This document shows positions 1 to 11,944 of a DNA stretch of 64,000 nt, piece by piece (position 1 is the stretch's first letter; every line of letters begins with the position of its first letter). A model generated the notes under the pieces. That model ran no database searches and was not told the DNA's origin. It was given only the letters and a program-made list of their open reading frames with translations. The stretch is from assembly GCA_019925095.2 (NCBI GenBank), contig CM034389.1:19703435-19767434 (forward strand), written 5' to 3'. Position numbers and translations under genes: made by a program. This stretch comes from Dendrolimus kikuchii (Eukaryota; Arthropoda; Insecta; Lepidoptera; Lasiocampidae).

Positions 1-591
1 ACTTTAGGTGACAAGTTCAGGTGTCAGTTTCAATGAGTATGTCCAACTTGTATCAATTTTTTGATGCGACCTAGTCTTTTATAGTCTACAACAGACAACA
101 GCGTGAAGTGTTCACACGTTTCATAAGTGGCGAATCGATGGATTCGAATGTTACAACAGATAATGAATGATCTAGTCGAGTGGATAATCACATCCAACAA
201 ATATGTTGTTTTCATAATTCTCTGCATATTTATTTTGAGGCATTTATGTAACTGATTTTTCTTTCATGGCATCCGTGGCGAATGCAATGTCCACTCTTCT
301 AAAATAGAGAGACCAGAGTGCAACAGTGAAACGTTTAAAGGCTGATACAGGTTTCTTTGCAATAAAAGCAGCGTAATATATCAATAATGTAACAAGGCTC
401 TGAATGAATGCGTGAACAAGAATCGCTATCATTGCACATGTATGAATTGTAATGGTTTGCAAGTAGGCCACTTCATGTATAAATCGTCGTGTCACTTGTA
501 TACTACATCTATCTACTACCTACAAATAAACTATGTAATGTAATTTATAATGTACTCTGAATGATATTCTGATATCTAACGATATATGATA
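1..591. other. AT-rich sequence without recognisable gene
   Basis: The short open frames here (about 65 and 83 codons on the minus strand) have no recognisable domain, no splice context and no start context worth keeping. I see no repeat shared with the rest of the window. Probably intergenic or intronic. Confidence 0.5.
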
Positions 592-1411
592 GGTCTTTAC
601 ATATGAAATTGGCCTTTTGTAAGGGAGGAACATAAAGTCGTTTTTTTTTAAATATATTATATTTATTTAATGAAAGTATGTACCATTGCTATCTATGCAC
701 TTCTGCCATCTCATAGGTAGTTCATTGATTCCTTTACTAAAAAAACCATTCGGACGGGAATCAATAAAATCTTTGAAGGCGCTTTGGACTGCTCCATCTC
801 AGTTGAATGTTTTCCCTTGCAAGAAATTATCCAAATTTCGAAAAAAATAGTAATCTGTTGGAGCAAGTTCCGGGGAGTACGGTGGATGTCTTACACATTC
901 TAATTGAAGCTCCTCTAATTTGGTAGCCGTCTGTTGTGCAGTGTGTGGTCTAGCGTTGTCCTAAAGTAGCAGTGGCCTAGAGCGATTGACCAGCCTCAGT
1001 TGTTTAGCAGCTACCTTTTCCATCATAGTTTGCAGTTGCTGACAATAGACATCCGCCGTAATCGTTTGGCCAGATTTCAGAAAGCTGTAGTGAACGACAC
1101 CGGCACTAATCCACCAAATGCTCACAAATATTTTTTTTTCAGTCAATTTTCGCTTGGGACAGGATTTGGCTGGTTCGCCAGGATTCAGGCATTGCGATGA
1201 GCGTTTCCGATTATCATACAGGATCCAAGTTTCATCACGGGTAATGATTCGATTTAAAATCCCTTCATTATTGTGCCGGTTGAGTAATGTAACGCAGCAG
1301 TCGATGCGCGTTTGTCGGTTTGCTGCACTCAATTCATGAGGTACCTTCCTTTTAAGCTTTTTCACCTTCCCAATTTGCTGCAAGTGGATTAAAACAGTTT
1401 TATCATTAACA
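592..1411 (-). mobile_element. 5'-truncated mariner element (cecropia-like)
   Basis: The minus strand carries the last two thirds of a mariner transposase followed by a short 3' tail. Next to a TA at 590-591 the element ends in a sequence read on the plus strand as GGTCTTTACATATGAAATTG, a plausible 3' terminal inverted repeat. The matching 5' repeat is absent: similarity stops near 1411, where an in-frame stop and unrelated sequence begin. The element is therefore a dead, 5'-truncated copy. The assignment to the cecropia subfamily rests on remembered family motifs (IGKVKKL, DNARPH, NFLQGK, RWQKC), not on a search. Confidence 0.8.
667..1411 (-). pseudogene. mariner transposase, broken
   Basis: Cut-and-paste transposase of the Tc1/mariner superfamily. 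Visible in order on the minus strand are the end of the helix-turn-helix region (QIGKVKKL), the PHEL linker motif, the first catalytic aspartate in TRDETWI, the second in DNARPH, and the third in LAPTDYY. Thirty-four residues separate the second and third aspartates, the D34D spacing typical of mariner. The N-terminal DNA-binding half is missing. An amber codon at 961-963 sits one codon before the second catalytic aspartate, where the family usually has Q or H. A second stop (TGA) follows KTFN near 798. The reading frame itself is otherwise intact across the amber, so the decay is mainly point mutations. It cannot encode an active enzyme. Confidence 0.85.
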
Positions 1412-2073
1412 CCGCAGCCGCGAAATTTACTTTATATCTAGATTTTCTTTTTATTTATTCTACATCAGAAATAAATACTTTCGACGAGCTTACATAACCT
1501 TCTATCCATTAATGGAAATTTCGCAACTCGAAAATAAAACATTTAAAGCTTTTTGATGTAAAGAGCAATTTAAAAACTACCTTAAATAGCGATAATAATC
1601 AATTTGTTTGTAAGAAATAAATTGTTGTTTGTTTAAATTGACCTTTACTTGTAAAAACCGGCCAAAAGTACCTACATTAACTTGTTTAACATTGAAAGCG
1701 TAAGCCCTGTTGCATATTTACGAATTAATTTTCTAAGATTAAATTTTCTTCCATTACCCATATCTTAATTATATTTTTCTTATACTTTTATATTTCCATC
1801 TAAGCTTTCATAGTCAGTAACATCTGCTACTGCAGGTTTTCAATATGTAATAATATGATTTTGCATATTTTTGAGGCATGTCTCAAATTTAATTGCTAAG
1901 ATAGACGTTTCCCAATAAAAACTTACATAAAAATATATGAGTACATAAAATGAATCATACATTAGGTTCATTTAAGGTGTGAAAATAACACATGAATTTT
2001 TTTGTACGGGTCAATTGATAACGAGTTTTTAGACTTAAACCAATCCTGTTCTTTTGTTTTATTGTACGAGTTC
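1412..2073. other. AT-rich sequence, nothing recognised
   Basis: No open frame, repeat or structural RNA signal that I could support. Confidence 0.5.
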
Positions 2074-2312
2074 AGCAGACAGGTAGACGGCCCATCTGAT
2101 GGAAAGCGGTTACAATCGACTATGGACACTTGCAACACTAAAGGTGTTACAAATGTGCTGCCGCTCTCTAAGGGTGACAGGAACCTGGCCACTAATTCCG
2201 GAACACAACTCAAGGTTGCTATGGTGGCATACTCTAGACCAGTGGTGGTAGCCATCCAGATGTGCAAATACTATACCTTCTTTCTCCGTTCCTGCATGGA
2301 CAATGAAAATGT
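2074..2312 (+). repeat. dispersed repeat family A, copy 1
   Basis: One of at least seven copies of a roughly 300-bp family in this window. It opens with CAGACAGGTAGACGGCCCA and GGAAAGCGGTTAC, continues through GCTGCCGCTCTCTAAGGGTG and TCTAGACCAG.GGTGGTAGCC, and ends near TTCTTTCTCCGTTCCTGCA. The longest relatives are at 30529-30826 and 50266-50576. Copy 1 lacks part of the 3' third (the CGACAGGCCG block) present in those two. The open frame on its plus strand is an accident of the repeat. No protein, tRNA head or inverted termini were seen, so the class (SINE, or internal part of a larger element) is unknown. Confidence 0.75.
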
Positions 2313-4033
2313 TGTTGTAACATCAAATCAATTCTAGAAGAGTGGGTTGCAGACTTGGTCTTCTGCATTTGAAACGCCATTGTAATATTTTTTAAATATC
2401 CCCATGTCTCAATGCTGTGAGAAATTAACGACTCAAGTTTTTTCCACGCGGTCCTATAACATTGACCTCAGTCAAACAGATAATATATCTTGAACAATCC
2501 GATGATGAAAATAACCTACTCACGATATCCTCACAGAAGTGTTTTATACAATGAGCATTACATCTATGACATTTACAAGCCAATGCAAACCAGTACACCT
2601 GGATACTGCTTTCAGATATATAAGAGTAGCTGGACAAGCCTTCGTTCAGTCCATAAACAGACGACATGCCTCGAGCGCGTCCTCGTCTGTCAAACTAAAA
2701 TTATTTTTACAGTCGTTTACACCTGTACGCGGTGCAATTTATTGCATATTGCGCTGTTCTTTATGACCTGTGTTGTAATATTGTTCGCGAAGGATAATGA
2801 CCTACGACAACACTGCCCTCCTTATAGCAAACGGAGGACTTGCATATGGCGTTGTCGAGAAAAACGATAGATAGATAGATATCTCAACTAATACTAATGG
2901 ACATATTGTCCATGTTATGTAATTTTTTAGCGATAATATATAAAATATGTAATATAAATAATCAAGCTTTATATATAGACTAGCGTCTTGGGATATCGTT
3001 TCTGCAAAAATGAAGAAACCAAAAATTTCGACGACTGCGAGTGCATAGTGAATACGGGAATTACCGCACGATATAATGAAAGAAGCGAAAACGTTATTGT
3101 CTACCTTCTTTAGGTGATAATCGATCTTTTTACAGCAAATGAACGCTTAAATAAAATAATATTCAAATTATTTCATACACGAACAAGTAAAGAAACTATC
3201 ACTAACATGTTAGGAGCGTTCCCTGTACGTTGGCAGCATTGTGATCAAGTTGTTTTCGTTGATTACAAACAAACAAATATATATATTTCTTCATAGTCTT
3301 TTTATTTAGAATTGTTAGCTTTTCAATTAGAATGGTTGTCTTTTCAAGCAATTAATAAAGTTTTCACAAAACAAAATTAATTTTCAAAGCATCACGAAAC
3401 ACTACTGGTTTCGACTGTGATGATATTAATAGATTATTGGTGCTTTATGTTTGTCTCCGGTTACTAGCTTGTGGCAAAATTAAAAAAAAAGTCATCAAAA
3501 TCGGTTTATGTGTAAAGCTGTGAAGAGGTACAAACATCTTAGGATGTTAGGAGGAACGTTATCAATTAGTTGTCAGTTAGATTATAATTTTTAACATACT
3601 TGGATTGATAAAATTCAACTTTATTTATGGAATTACCTTCTTTTCAATCACCTTGCTATCATACTTCCTGAATCAACCTTAGCACTTCCTGAATCGAATG
3701 TAATTGTGAAATTAGCGACACTATCTTGGCCGAATGAATTGATCACGAAGTCTCCAAGGCCTAGACTTTTATGAAGTGACTAAGTGCCAAACTAGGGTTT
3801 GAGTTCTAATGCAATTGAATAGTTATCTATTGCAAGGTTTTAAAATCTTGGCCTATTTTTCAACAAAGCATTTAAAAACCTCGAAATATAAATTTAAAAA
3901 TACAATAACGTGTTTGCAGTATAAGGCCTTATAATGTAAACAGTAAAAAATACTAATGGTTGGTTTGGCAACTTCGTCCGCGTTCCTTATATTATGTAAC
4001 ATAAGACATAAAAGTAGTTCCCCTTATATCCCG
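2313..4033. other. no recognised gene
   Basis: Contains a short GATA run near 2866-2881 and several open frames of under 130 codons around 2425-2870. These overlap each other on both strands, so none is credible as a gene. It may belong to 5' non-coding sequence of windpipe, which lies downstream on the plus strand, but nothing here proves that. Confidence 0.4.
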
Positions 4034-4243
4034 GCTCCATCTGGGATAATGTTAGTGTTTGTAGCAAAATAGGTCTTGTTTATAGGGTTAAAGTAACGTT
4101 GTTAAGGAATAGCTGCGAATATATTAGTGTATATACTACATCATTTTCTGTACTCGTTATCTTTCAATGTTTAACGTCATTACATACATAAAAACATCGC
4201 TACATCTGCGTGATATAGTCACTAACACTATCCCAGATGGAGC
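4034..4243. mobile_element. MITE family B, copy 1 (210 bp)
   Basis: The two ends form a 24-bp inverted repeat with one mismatch: left 4034-4057 begins GCTCCATCTGGGATAATG, and right 4220-4243 is its reverse complement. The interior is AT-rich and non-coding. A shorter relative with the same ends lies at 26634-26730. No target-site duplication was clear, so the superfamily is not assigned. Confidence 0.65.
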
Positions 4244-7200
4244 AGTAACATTAGGAACATCTATATAAGTTTCATGAACAATCAACCACCACGAAAACTA
4301 AGTTACCTGTATATAATTGTATAAAATATACTAAAGTTTTTTCTTTTGGATTTGTTCCCATAATTTTAGGTTCTGTATCCTTCGGAACCCCAGGTTTTTC
4401 TGAAAAGAAGTCCTTAGTTATCTCCGATATTTATGGGACTTGCATACCGAATTTACCAAACAAAATTAATCAGACAGAGAGGAAGATTATTATATTAGGA
4501 AAGATCTGTCAAAAGTACCCTTAACATTGGCATTTTAATCACTTGTATTATCTAATAGATGCTCTTTTTGACTTTTCGTCCGAATGATACACCCCACACG
4601 AAGCATGGTTTTTCATTGACGCATAAGGGCTGCTATCCAACACTAATGTAATGAGAGGCGTTATATAGCATCAACATTTAGGATTCAGCGACTGTCTTGA
4701 AGTAAACAACATAAATAAATAAATATCTACAAAACTACATTAACACTAATATGAAACATAAACCCATATTAATATATAAATGTGAAAATACCTTTGTTTA
4801 TTGGGCCACGATTTCTGCGAGATATGGACAACTAATGAATTAATTTAAAAACTATTTAATTTGTAAATAGTAATATATGTCTATATAGAATAAACAGAAT
4901 AAATTATTTATAAATATTTTGTTAATTTTATGATTTAGTAAAAAAATATAACTCATGCTTGTCTATATTTTAACATGTATGTAATTGTAACATATGTATG
5001 TATATTGCGCATAACAACGTGTATTGATTCATCTAATCGAATATGATCGGATACAGCGATTGTCTACTATTGCCACGCCACTGACATGAGGCAACAATTC
5101 TCTTTGGTGTAACTTATAAATGTTTCATAGAACTCTTACTGTAAAATAAACATTATAAATGATTATTATTTTCTACTTTTCCACTATATAGATTAAATTT
5201 GAATTTATACGAACTAAAGTGCCTGAAAAGTTCTAATTAAAGATTAAGTAAACCAAGTAACCTTTTTCGAAAGGTGAAATATAATGAATATCCTGTTGAT
5301 ATCCACATTTTCGTTTGTTTCAAAGCCCACTTTTTATTATTTCAGTGTTCTTACTACTATCTACTTTCGCTTTTAAGGTTCTAATTTAATATACAATATT
5401 AAATTAAATTTTATATCAAATTTAATACAGATACAAGATACAATTGAAATATTTTCCATTTACAGTAAAATAACATTACATACATAGTGTAAGAGTAGCT
5501 TCAGGTTATGTTATTTACTGGACGAATAGTCTATCTTAGGAGTCAGATTCGTACAAATAGCTAACTGCCAGTTTCCTGTCGAGCTAACATTGAACTACTT
5601 CTTGTCTCGAGCGTCGGCCAAGTGCACCGAGGATGTAATCTCGTGGGCACAAATAGAACAAATTTACAATTATGTAAATAGCTACAATAAAACGCGCGTC
5701 AGCTATGTTCCATTATCTTAAAATACAAGTTTTATTTTCAAAAACCTGGATGGCTATGTTCATTGATTTTGCCTTTTATGTCATTTGATGTGAATAAAAG
5801 AAGCAGACGGTAAAAGAGGAACATAATATAGCCTAATAATTTGATTTGCGTACTTATGTACAAATTTTCTGCACATCCAAAGCATATGCATGTAAAAGTA
5901 TTTAGTATTCTAGCTTAGACAAACTACTCTATTACTATACAAACTACGCAGGCACAAATCATATTAGTATATTGCACTTTTTCATAAAAAGTAGCAATTA
6001 TTTTATAGCAAAAAAAGAAAAAATTTACAGAGCTTTTACCCACACATAAGATATAACTTCTTTTGGTCTTCTAATTTTGCCTCAATCACATGAGTTATAC
6101 AAGTCTTAAGTATAGTGACTTTGTTCCCTTTTCGTGGTCTTGGAAATAAACCTTTTACTACAAAGTATAATAACGATTAATAAAGAATACTTTTAGTTTA
6201 AAATGAGATTAGATTCGAAGGTAAAGCGAGCTGAACGGAACGAACTGATTATCTTAAATTTAGTAGATACCTAGATGTGTACTGTTTGTTAATGACGGAG
6301 ATTAATATTGAATAAGTATTTTTTGCTTCTTTACAATTATATAATTTTCGCGAAATAGAGATTCAAAGTTTACGCGAGAAACATTTTCTTATAATTAATG
6401 GATATACAACAGCGCAAGTTATGACCAAATGAGAATACTTTGAATTGTTAATACCTAACGATTAACTAAATTTTGACCATAAACTGAATATTGAAATGAA
6501 ATATGGTCCTAGGTCTTTGAAATTTCCTTAAATCATACGGAAAGTATTTCATTTTAACTCCGAACCCATGCAGTTTTGAATTGAAAGTAATTTGATATAA
6601 AAATATCGAACAGCCACAGAAATTGCTATCGTTAAGGACCAACTGGCATGCAAGGAGCAAATAATACGTTATAAAACTGGTACGCTAACTCTTCAGCGGA
6701 CTGGTAATATGTAATATAATACCAGTATTTATACTTAGCACTAAGTGGATTGCAATAAAGTAAATTGAAATATGGTTTTAAAGAGTCACATGTTGGATGC
6801 CGTTAACAATGAAAGGAAGCGCGTAGATTCAAATTGCTAGTCTAACTGCAGTTGCAATAATTGAAAAGGTAGAGTCTGTAATATACCGCGGGGGACCGTT
6901 TGGCCGTTTGTTATTCTGGCCTATATTTAGATGGCACTTTGCAAGCAGGGATGTTGTGATTTATCTAATAGCTCAAAATGACCGACGGACAACTGGTCGC
7001 CTAGATTTATTCTATACAGTTATTTATAAAAGTGATATTTACGTACATAACCTAAAATAAATTATATTTCTTTATCCATTTAATGTTAGCAAATGTTAGC
7101 AAACATGTTTACTGTTAGAAACAATGGCTGAAACGTGAAATAAAATACGAGTATAAACATCAATGATTAATCAACGTCATGATGACGCTACACCGACGCC

Positions 7201-7258
7201 CATTTCCATGTTTGTTATTAATGACATTGAACTAATATGAACTTTGTCCCTATTTCAG
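4244..7258. other. non-coding DNA upstream of windpipe, likely intron
   Basis: AT-rich, with no credible open frame. It ends in a pyrimidine-rich stretch and AG at 7257-7258, a good splice acceptor, so at least its right part is probably an intron within the 5' UTR of windpipe. Around 4990-5090 lies a stretch (CGTGTATTGATTCATCTAAT) that is similar to 53600-53650, suggesting an old dispersed repeat. Confidence 0.5.
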
Positions 7259-7277
7259 GTGCTGAGTTCATATCAAG
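7259..7277 (+). other. wdp: 5' UTR part of windpipe exon after splice acceptor
   Basis: TTTGTCCCTATTTCAG ends at 7258 and the next 19 bases lead to the ATG at 7278. The acceptor just upstream of the start implies at least one non-coding upstream exon, not located here. It also supports the chosen start, since the following residues form a signal peptide. Confidence 0.6.
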
Positions 7278-9380
7278 ATGACGTGGCTTCGCTTTTTCAC
7301 CAACTTTTTGGCGCTGTCAGTCCTGCTGGCTCCAACTTTGGCTGCTGTATGCCCCAACAGTTGCATCTGTAAAACCACACGAGATGGCCTCCACCGAGCA
7401 ACGTGTAGCAGCCTTACCGAATTATATAAATTTACAATCCGCCAAAAACATCATAACATCAATATTCTGGACTTATCTCACAACAATATTACAAAAGTCA
7501 GTCATGAGCTGGACCGGCTTACTGAAATAGTTACTCTAGATTTATCTACAAACGGCATACAAAACCTCAACAAATTCTTGCATAACGCTAAAAAATTGGT
7601 TCATCTCAGCTTGGCGAATAACCGATTAGAAACATTGTCTCTACGAACCTTACCAACAAGTATAAGTTCACTAGATTTAACAAATAATCTTCTACGTGAT
7701 GTACCCTCTGATATTAGCCACTTGTCTAGTTTGGAACATTTCGAACTCGAAGGGAATCCTCTAGATTGCTCATGTGAGAATATCGTGGCAAGAGATCGGT
7801 TACTCGCTGCAAATGTATACATCGATAATGTGAAATGTGCTTCTCCTGACAAATTAAAACGCCGGTCTTGGTTGGAATTAAAAACAAAAGATATTTGCAA
7901 GGTTCACAAAACAGAACAAAATATTATGGATATAATGATGGGCGATCAACCAATAGATGCAATACGAATCGGAGCAGAGACAACTGCATTAAAATCTGTG
8001 TCCTTGATAGCTGGTGGTGATCTTAATGATGGCAAAGTAATACAAGGTGCAAATGAAGGTGAAGACGATGACAGTCTTCTATTCATGAAAGTACGTCGTG
8101 CAGCATCACCGGCACCTTTTAATGATATCGAAGGATCAGGTTCTGGTGATACAGAAAGTACCACTGTATCTGATATTTACATGGAAGCAAAAAAAGTGCC
8201 AAAACTTGACGAAAAAATATTAGCATCCGATGAAATGTTTCCAGCAGAAGATTCGCAGACAACCGTAGATCCTTTGGAAGGATCCGGAGAAAGTTCTGGA
8301 TTTATTCCGCATAACTTTAACCACTTTTATGACGAAGAAACAACGACCCCCATTTTAGAGGCATTAAACCCAGGACCCGTCCAAAAAATATTTGAAGACG
8401 ATACTAATAAATCAACAACTGAATTCCCAATGCCAGATCCACCAAAAATTTACATGGGAGGTAATGAATGGAATACTAAAAGTTCTCCTTCTGATCCTGT
8501 TGAAAAATCAACGTCTTCTACTCCAAGGGATACCACAGTGTCAGAACAAATAAGGGTTACACAAGTTTCGCAAGTACTAGGTCAAGTGCCTGCATCTAAA
8601 GATACAACACCACCACACAAAACAGGCACTTATGTCTGCATTGCAATAATAGTCATATTGCTGGTAGGGTTAATAGGCTTTGCTATTATTAAAGGGCAAA
8701 TGAGAAAGAGGAGAGATAGAAGAATTATTAGACAGCAAAAAAGAGACGTTGAGAATGCTTCGAAAGAAATGGTAGATATGAATAAATCTCTACTAGGAAA
8801 ACCTGCGCCTTTAGAACATCCAGGAGAAAAGAGAGTCAATGGTAAATATGAATTAGTACCAACTCATGAGACTTTTCAAAAGAAAAACGAGAATGGGGAT
8901 GTCCCAAATGGCGGTCATAGTGAAAAGAACTTAGAAAGAACTGATAGTCCGAGAGATACAAATCAAAACAAGAGTAGTTCAAGGGATAATAACTTAGCAG
9001 AAGGAAGTAAGACACCACAGCAAGAGACCTCATTTGATTCAGCACCTGCGTCACCAGATTCCAGGAAAGATACACATTCTCTATCAAGTGAGGATATATT
9101 TGTGCCTGTAAATGAAGAGGATACGCCTCGCTTGAATGGAAATGCTGAATCAGATGTCACTCAGCCACTTATTAATGGTGATCCTAATACGGAATCAGAC
9201 TTCTTGTCGCCTTCTCGCGAATATGTACCGGTATATTCACCTGATATGGGTAGAGTTCGTATTAAGATGACAGAAACTCCGAAACCTAAAACCCCAGTAC
9301 TAGTCACCAGGAGTAGATCAAACGCTGGAGATATAATCATCACTCCTGCAGATGGAAACGTGCGCAAATCTACTACTTGA
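7278..9380 (+). CDS. wdp: windpipe, LRR transmembrane proteoglycan
   Basis: A 700-residue single-exon protein. Residues 1-23 are a signal peptide. Cysteines 25, 29, 31 and 43 form the LRR N-cap, about four LRRs span residues 60-150, and C164, C166, C187 and C207 form the C-cap. A long acidic Ser/Thr-rich stalk (210-450) carries two acidic Ser-Gly clusters, DIEGSGSGD (residues 283-291) and DPLEGSGESSG (331-341), which fit glycosaminoglycan attachment. One membrane helix covers residues 452-472. The roughly 225-residue cytoplasmic tail is rich in Ser, Pro and charge and ends with a distinctive block (REYVPVYSPDMGRVRIKM to RSRSNAGDIIITP, residues 647-690). This architecture and tail match my memory of insect windpipe, which in Drosophila is a chondroitin sulfate proteoglycan that dampens Hedgehog and JAK/STAT signalling. 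The gene name is recognised from the protein, not from a search. No frameshift or stop interrupts it. Confidence 0.85.
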   Translation: MTWLRFFTNFLALSVLLAPTLAAVCPNSCICKTTRDGLHRATCSSLTELYKFTIRQKHHNINILDLSHNNITKVSHELDRLTEIVTLDLSTNGIQNLNKFLHNAKKLVHLSLANNRLETLSLRTLPTSISSLDLTNNLLRDVPSDISHLSSLEHFELEGNPLDCSCENIVARDRLLAANVYIDNVKCASPDKLKRRSWLELKTKDICKVHKTEQNIMDIMMGDQPIDAIRIGAETTALKSVSLIAGGDLNDGKVIQGANEGEDDDSLLFMKVRRAASPAPFNDIEGSGSGDTESTTVSDIYMEAKKVPKLDEKILASDEMFPAEDSQTTVDPLEGSGESSGFIPHNFNHFYDEETTTPILEALNPGPVQKIFEDDTNKSTTEFPMPDPPKIYMGGNEWNTKSSPSDPVEKSTSSTPRDTTVSEQIRVTQVSQVLGQVPASKDTTPPHKTGTYVCIAIIVILLVGLIGFAIIKGQMRKRRDRRIIRQQKRDVENASKEMVDMNKSLLGKPAPLEHPGEKRVNGKYELVPTHETFQKKNENGDVPNGGHSEKNLERTDSPRDTNQNKSSSRDNNLAEGSKTPQQETSFDSAPASPDSRKDTHSLSSEDIFVPVNEEDTPRLNGNAESDVTQPLINGDPNTESDFLSPSREYVPVYSPDMGRVRIKMTETPKPKTPVLVTRSRSNAGDIIITPADGNVRKSTT

Positions 9381-10520
9381 GTACGGGTCTCAACAAAAAG
9401 ACTTGTTTGTGTATATGGGTGTCTAGGAACAAACACTTCACTATTGGCGAAATTCTGTGATTATGGTATGTGTGTAGTGAGCACGATTCTGGTGTATTGA
9501 AGACTCAAGCTGATCGTTACGACTGTGTTATATAGAACTTTCGCTGCCAAAGTGTGTTTGTAGTCGACAGTGCCTTTTATAACGTTGCTAGTGGTAAATT
9601 TTATATTTATAATGAGAATATATTGCGCAATAAGGAAATCATTATTTTTATACGTGTAAAAAGTGTTGCCATGTTCATGAATTTCATGATAGTTATAGAA
9701 ATTGTTAGTTATACAATATTTAAAACTCATTTTTGTAGTTAATATCTACGTAGGGAGGATGCTTGTGTTGTACAAATGCACTATTGTTATAGATTTATTT
9801 TGTTCCATTCATGTTATGGCAGCACTCAGAGATCTTAAGAGATGATTGTAATCGTAAAATATTCTGTAAAAAAGGGATTGTTACCTAAAATAACGATAAA
9901 ATATTTTATTTGATACTAAAGTTTAATGGGATTATGCATTCATTGTAAGTTAAGTTTAAAATATTATTGTTATTTTATAACAACTGATACAACATCATCT
10001 CATATTAAAGGGAGTAAAAGACAATATTAAATAACATTTAAGGTAATGCTTCGATAGTTGACTCTGAGTGCAGCAAATAATCAGTTTTGATAAATTGCTT
10101 TGGGTTTAACTGTCAGATTTATGAAATTTCAATGGTTGTGTACTTACTGCGCCCTAAAATATATTAAACATGAATCTATGGAAAATTTTAATACTAAGGT
10201 TAGAAGACAGTGCCGATTTGCATATTACATTACATCGACTTGTTATTATTGAAACTAAACATTTCCTGTAAAATATTTTTCAAATTCGATATAACCTCAA
10301 TATATTTCAATTAATTGAACTATTTTTTATACCAAAAAATATATGAGCTAACCTTAAATGCATCCTTTAACTTCGTACACATCACTGGTCAATAAACAAT
10401 TATGAGGTTCACGATCGGAAGGTTTTACGTAAAGAGTTGAAAGGTTCTATCTACTTCAAAATATAGCTACTTTAATTTATCTATTCCTTGTTTAGGCAAT
10501 GCATCTGCGATAATGTCACA
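9381..10520 (+). other. windpipe 3' UTR and downstream DNA
   Basis: No second gene is apparent. The variant signal ATTAAA occurs near 10002 and at 10026-10031, and AATAAA at 10391-10396. The true polyadenylation site cannot be chosen by eye. Confidence 0.45.
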
Positions 10521-10721
10521 GTTATAGGCCGTTTCATAGAGATGTGGCGGTGAGTATAATACGATATGTTTGGTGCGACATTGTTTTTAATTATAAACAA
10601 TGTCGACATTAAATATATTACAGATAACGTACTATACACTAATGTGACTATTTGTTAACGGCGTTTTTTTAACTCTGTAGAGAAGAAGACGCATTTGGCC
10701 ACAGTCAATAACTTTAACCTT
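10521..10721. repeat. dispersed repeat family D, copy 1
   Basis: About 200 bp that can be aligned with 55228-55425. Shared blocks include ATAGGC.G.TT...TAGA.ATGG, AATGTG.CTATT.GTTAAC and GCCACAGTC. Divergence is high, so this is an old family. Inside it, 10576-10605 forms an 11-bp perfect stem (CGACATTGTTT) with an 8-nt loop that copy 2 lacks. Confidence 0.55.
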
Positions 10722-11638
10722 ATTCCGGTTGTGGCACCAATATTTTACTAAATATTTGATAATCCAATTCGAAATAAGTAAGCAGTTTCGACATGAGTTG
10801 AAGTTTGTGACACATTTGTGTAATTCGTAGTACATTTCTTTGGGAACCACTTGTTAGATATTAAAATCAGAGCTGAGGCGTTTTATACAAACTCACGGCT
10901 AACTTCTCTAGATGCATTTAAGTTCTACTCATATATATATATTAATACCTTATTGTATACAGATCAATATTAAAGCGGCATTGAGACCTCACTTAAGTAA
11001 GTTCAACTTGGCTATGTTTAGTTATTGTTTTCTGATTTCCTATTAAAGACTTCTTTGTTTCATTGGTCTGGATAAACATTAAGTTCCTTTTAAGTAATTT
11101 TATTGATTTAGTTCTAAGGATGTGATACCATTTATTATAAGTAATATTTCATGCTACTTCTTATGTATGTATATATCTAATATCAATTGTCTTTAAATGT
11201 ATATTTGCTAGATCTTTATCGAGAATAAATTTTATTATGTGATTAAGTTTGCTTTTTAAATAATCGAATTATATAATTGCGCTATCATTGACATAATTTA
11301 CTTCTATTGATTTATATAGAATAATGGAAAATCTGACCAGAATTTTAGGAACAAAACGAGAACAATAAATAGTTCTGTAAGCAGAATATATAAGTAAATG
11401 CTGTATTTTTATTCAAAACTACAATATAAATGGTTGATTCTATTGTATGTGCTTTGATTTGTATCCCTCTATTCTATCTGTTACACTCAGACAGTTTAAA
11501 GTCCGATTAATTCAAAGAGCAATTAAAATTTATTATTATCTAACTGTGCCTGTTACTTTGTTCACGCTAGCCTTCGATTTAATATTCATATTTATTGATA
11601 ACAAACTGAAATATACATTAAATTTAAAAATTGTATTC
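10722..11638. other. AT-rich sequence, no gene recognised
   Basis: Only an AT-rich open frame of 66 codons near 11447, without domain or context. Nothing else supportable. Confidence 0.45.
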
Positions 11639-11729
11639 ATGCTTTAATCCCCAACATTTTCATTGAAATCCGTTAAGTCGATTCGGTGTCTACTCGAGAC
11701 AAACTTTCAGACAGACTGAGAGATAACAA
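11639..11729 (+). repeat. 91-bp direct repeat, left copy
   Basis: Starts ATGCTTTAATCCCCAACATT and ends GAGAGATAACAA. It matches 11945-12035 at all but two of 91 positions. The pair exactly brackets an RTE 3' fragment, so it behaves as an unusually long target-site duplication. Confidence 0.8.
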
Positions 11730-11944
11730 GATGCAGAAGTCGTGGAAGGCCACGACACACCTTCCATGATCAAATTGATTGTGTACTAGCAGAAGGTGAT
11801 GTCAGGAGCCTTAAGAACAGACGAGCGTGCATGACAAGAGTTATGAATGTGAAAGAAGCAAGTGAGGTGTGTAAGAATAAGCCTAAATGGCGCTCTGTTG
11901 TTCGTGCCTACCCCGCAAGGGAAATGGCGTGAAGTTATGTATGT
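11730..11944 (+). mobile_element. 5'-truncated RTE-like insertion (215 bp)
   Basis: This is the 3' end of the same non-LTR family found at 37278-38874. It encodes the C-terminal residues from GCRSRGRPRHTFHDQ to the final codons and ends in the short ATGT tail typical of the family's 3' end. It is flanked directly by 91-bp direct repeats. Identity to the longer copy is very high by eye, with a handful of differences, so the insertion is fairly young. Confidence 0.85.

Noticed and set aside
30..495. Two minus-strand frames of 65 and 83 codons at the window edge
   Set aside because: No domain, splice signal or repeat partner; expected by chance.
2002..2337. 111-codon plus-strand frame as a gene
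   Set aside because: It lies across repeat family A, and relatives at 30529 and 50266 do not conserve the frame.
7601..9436. Minus-strand frames of 65 to 99 codons
   Set aside because: Antisense shadows of windpipe. They differ in frame and carry no motif.
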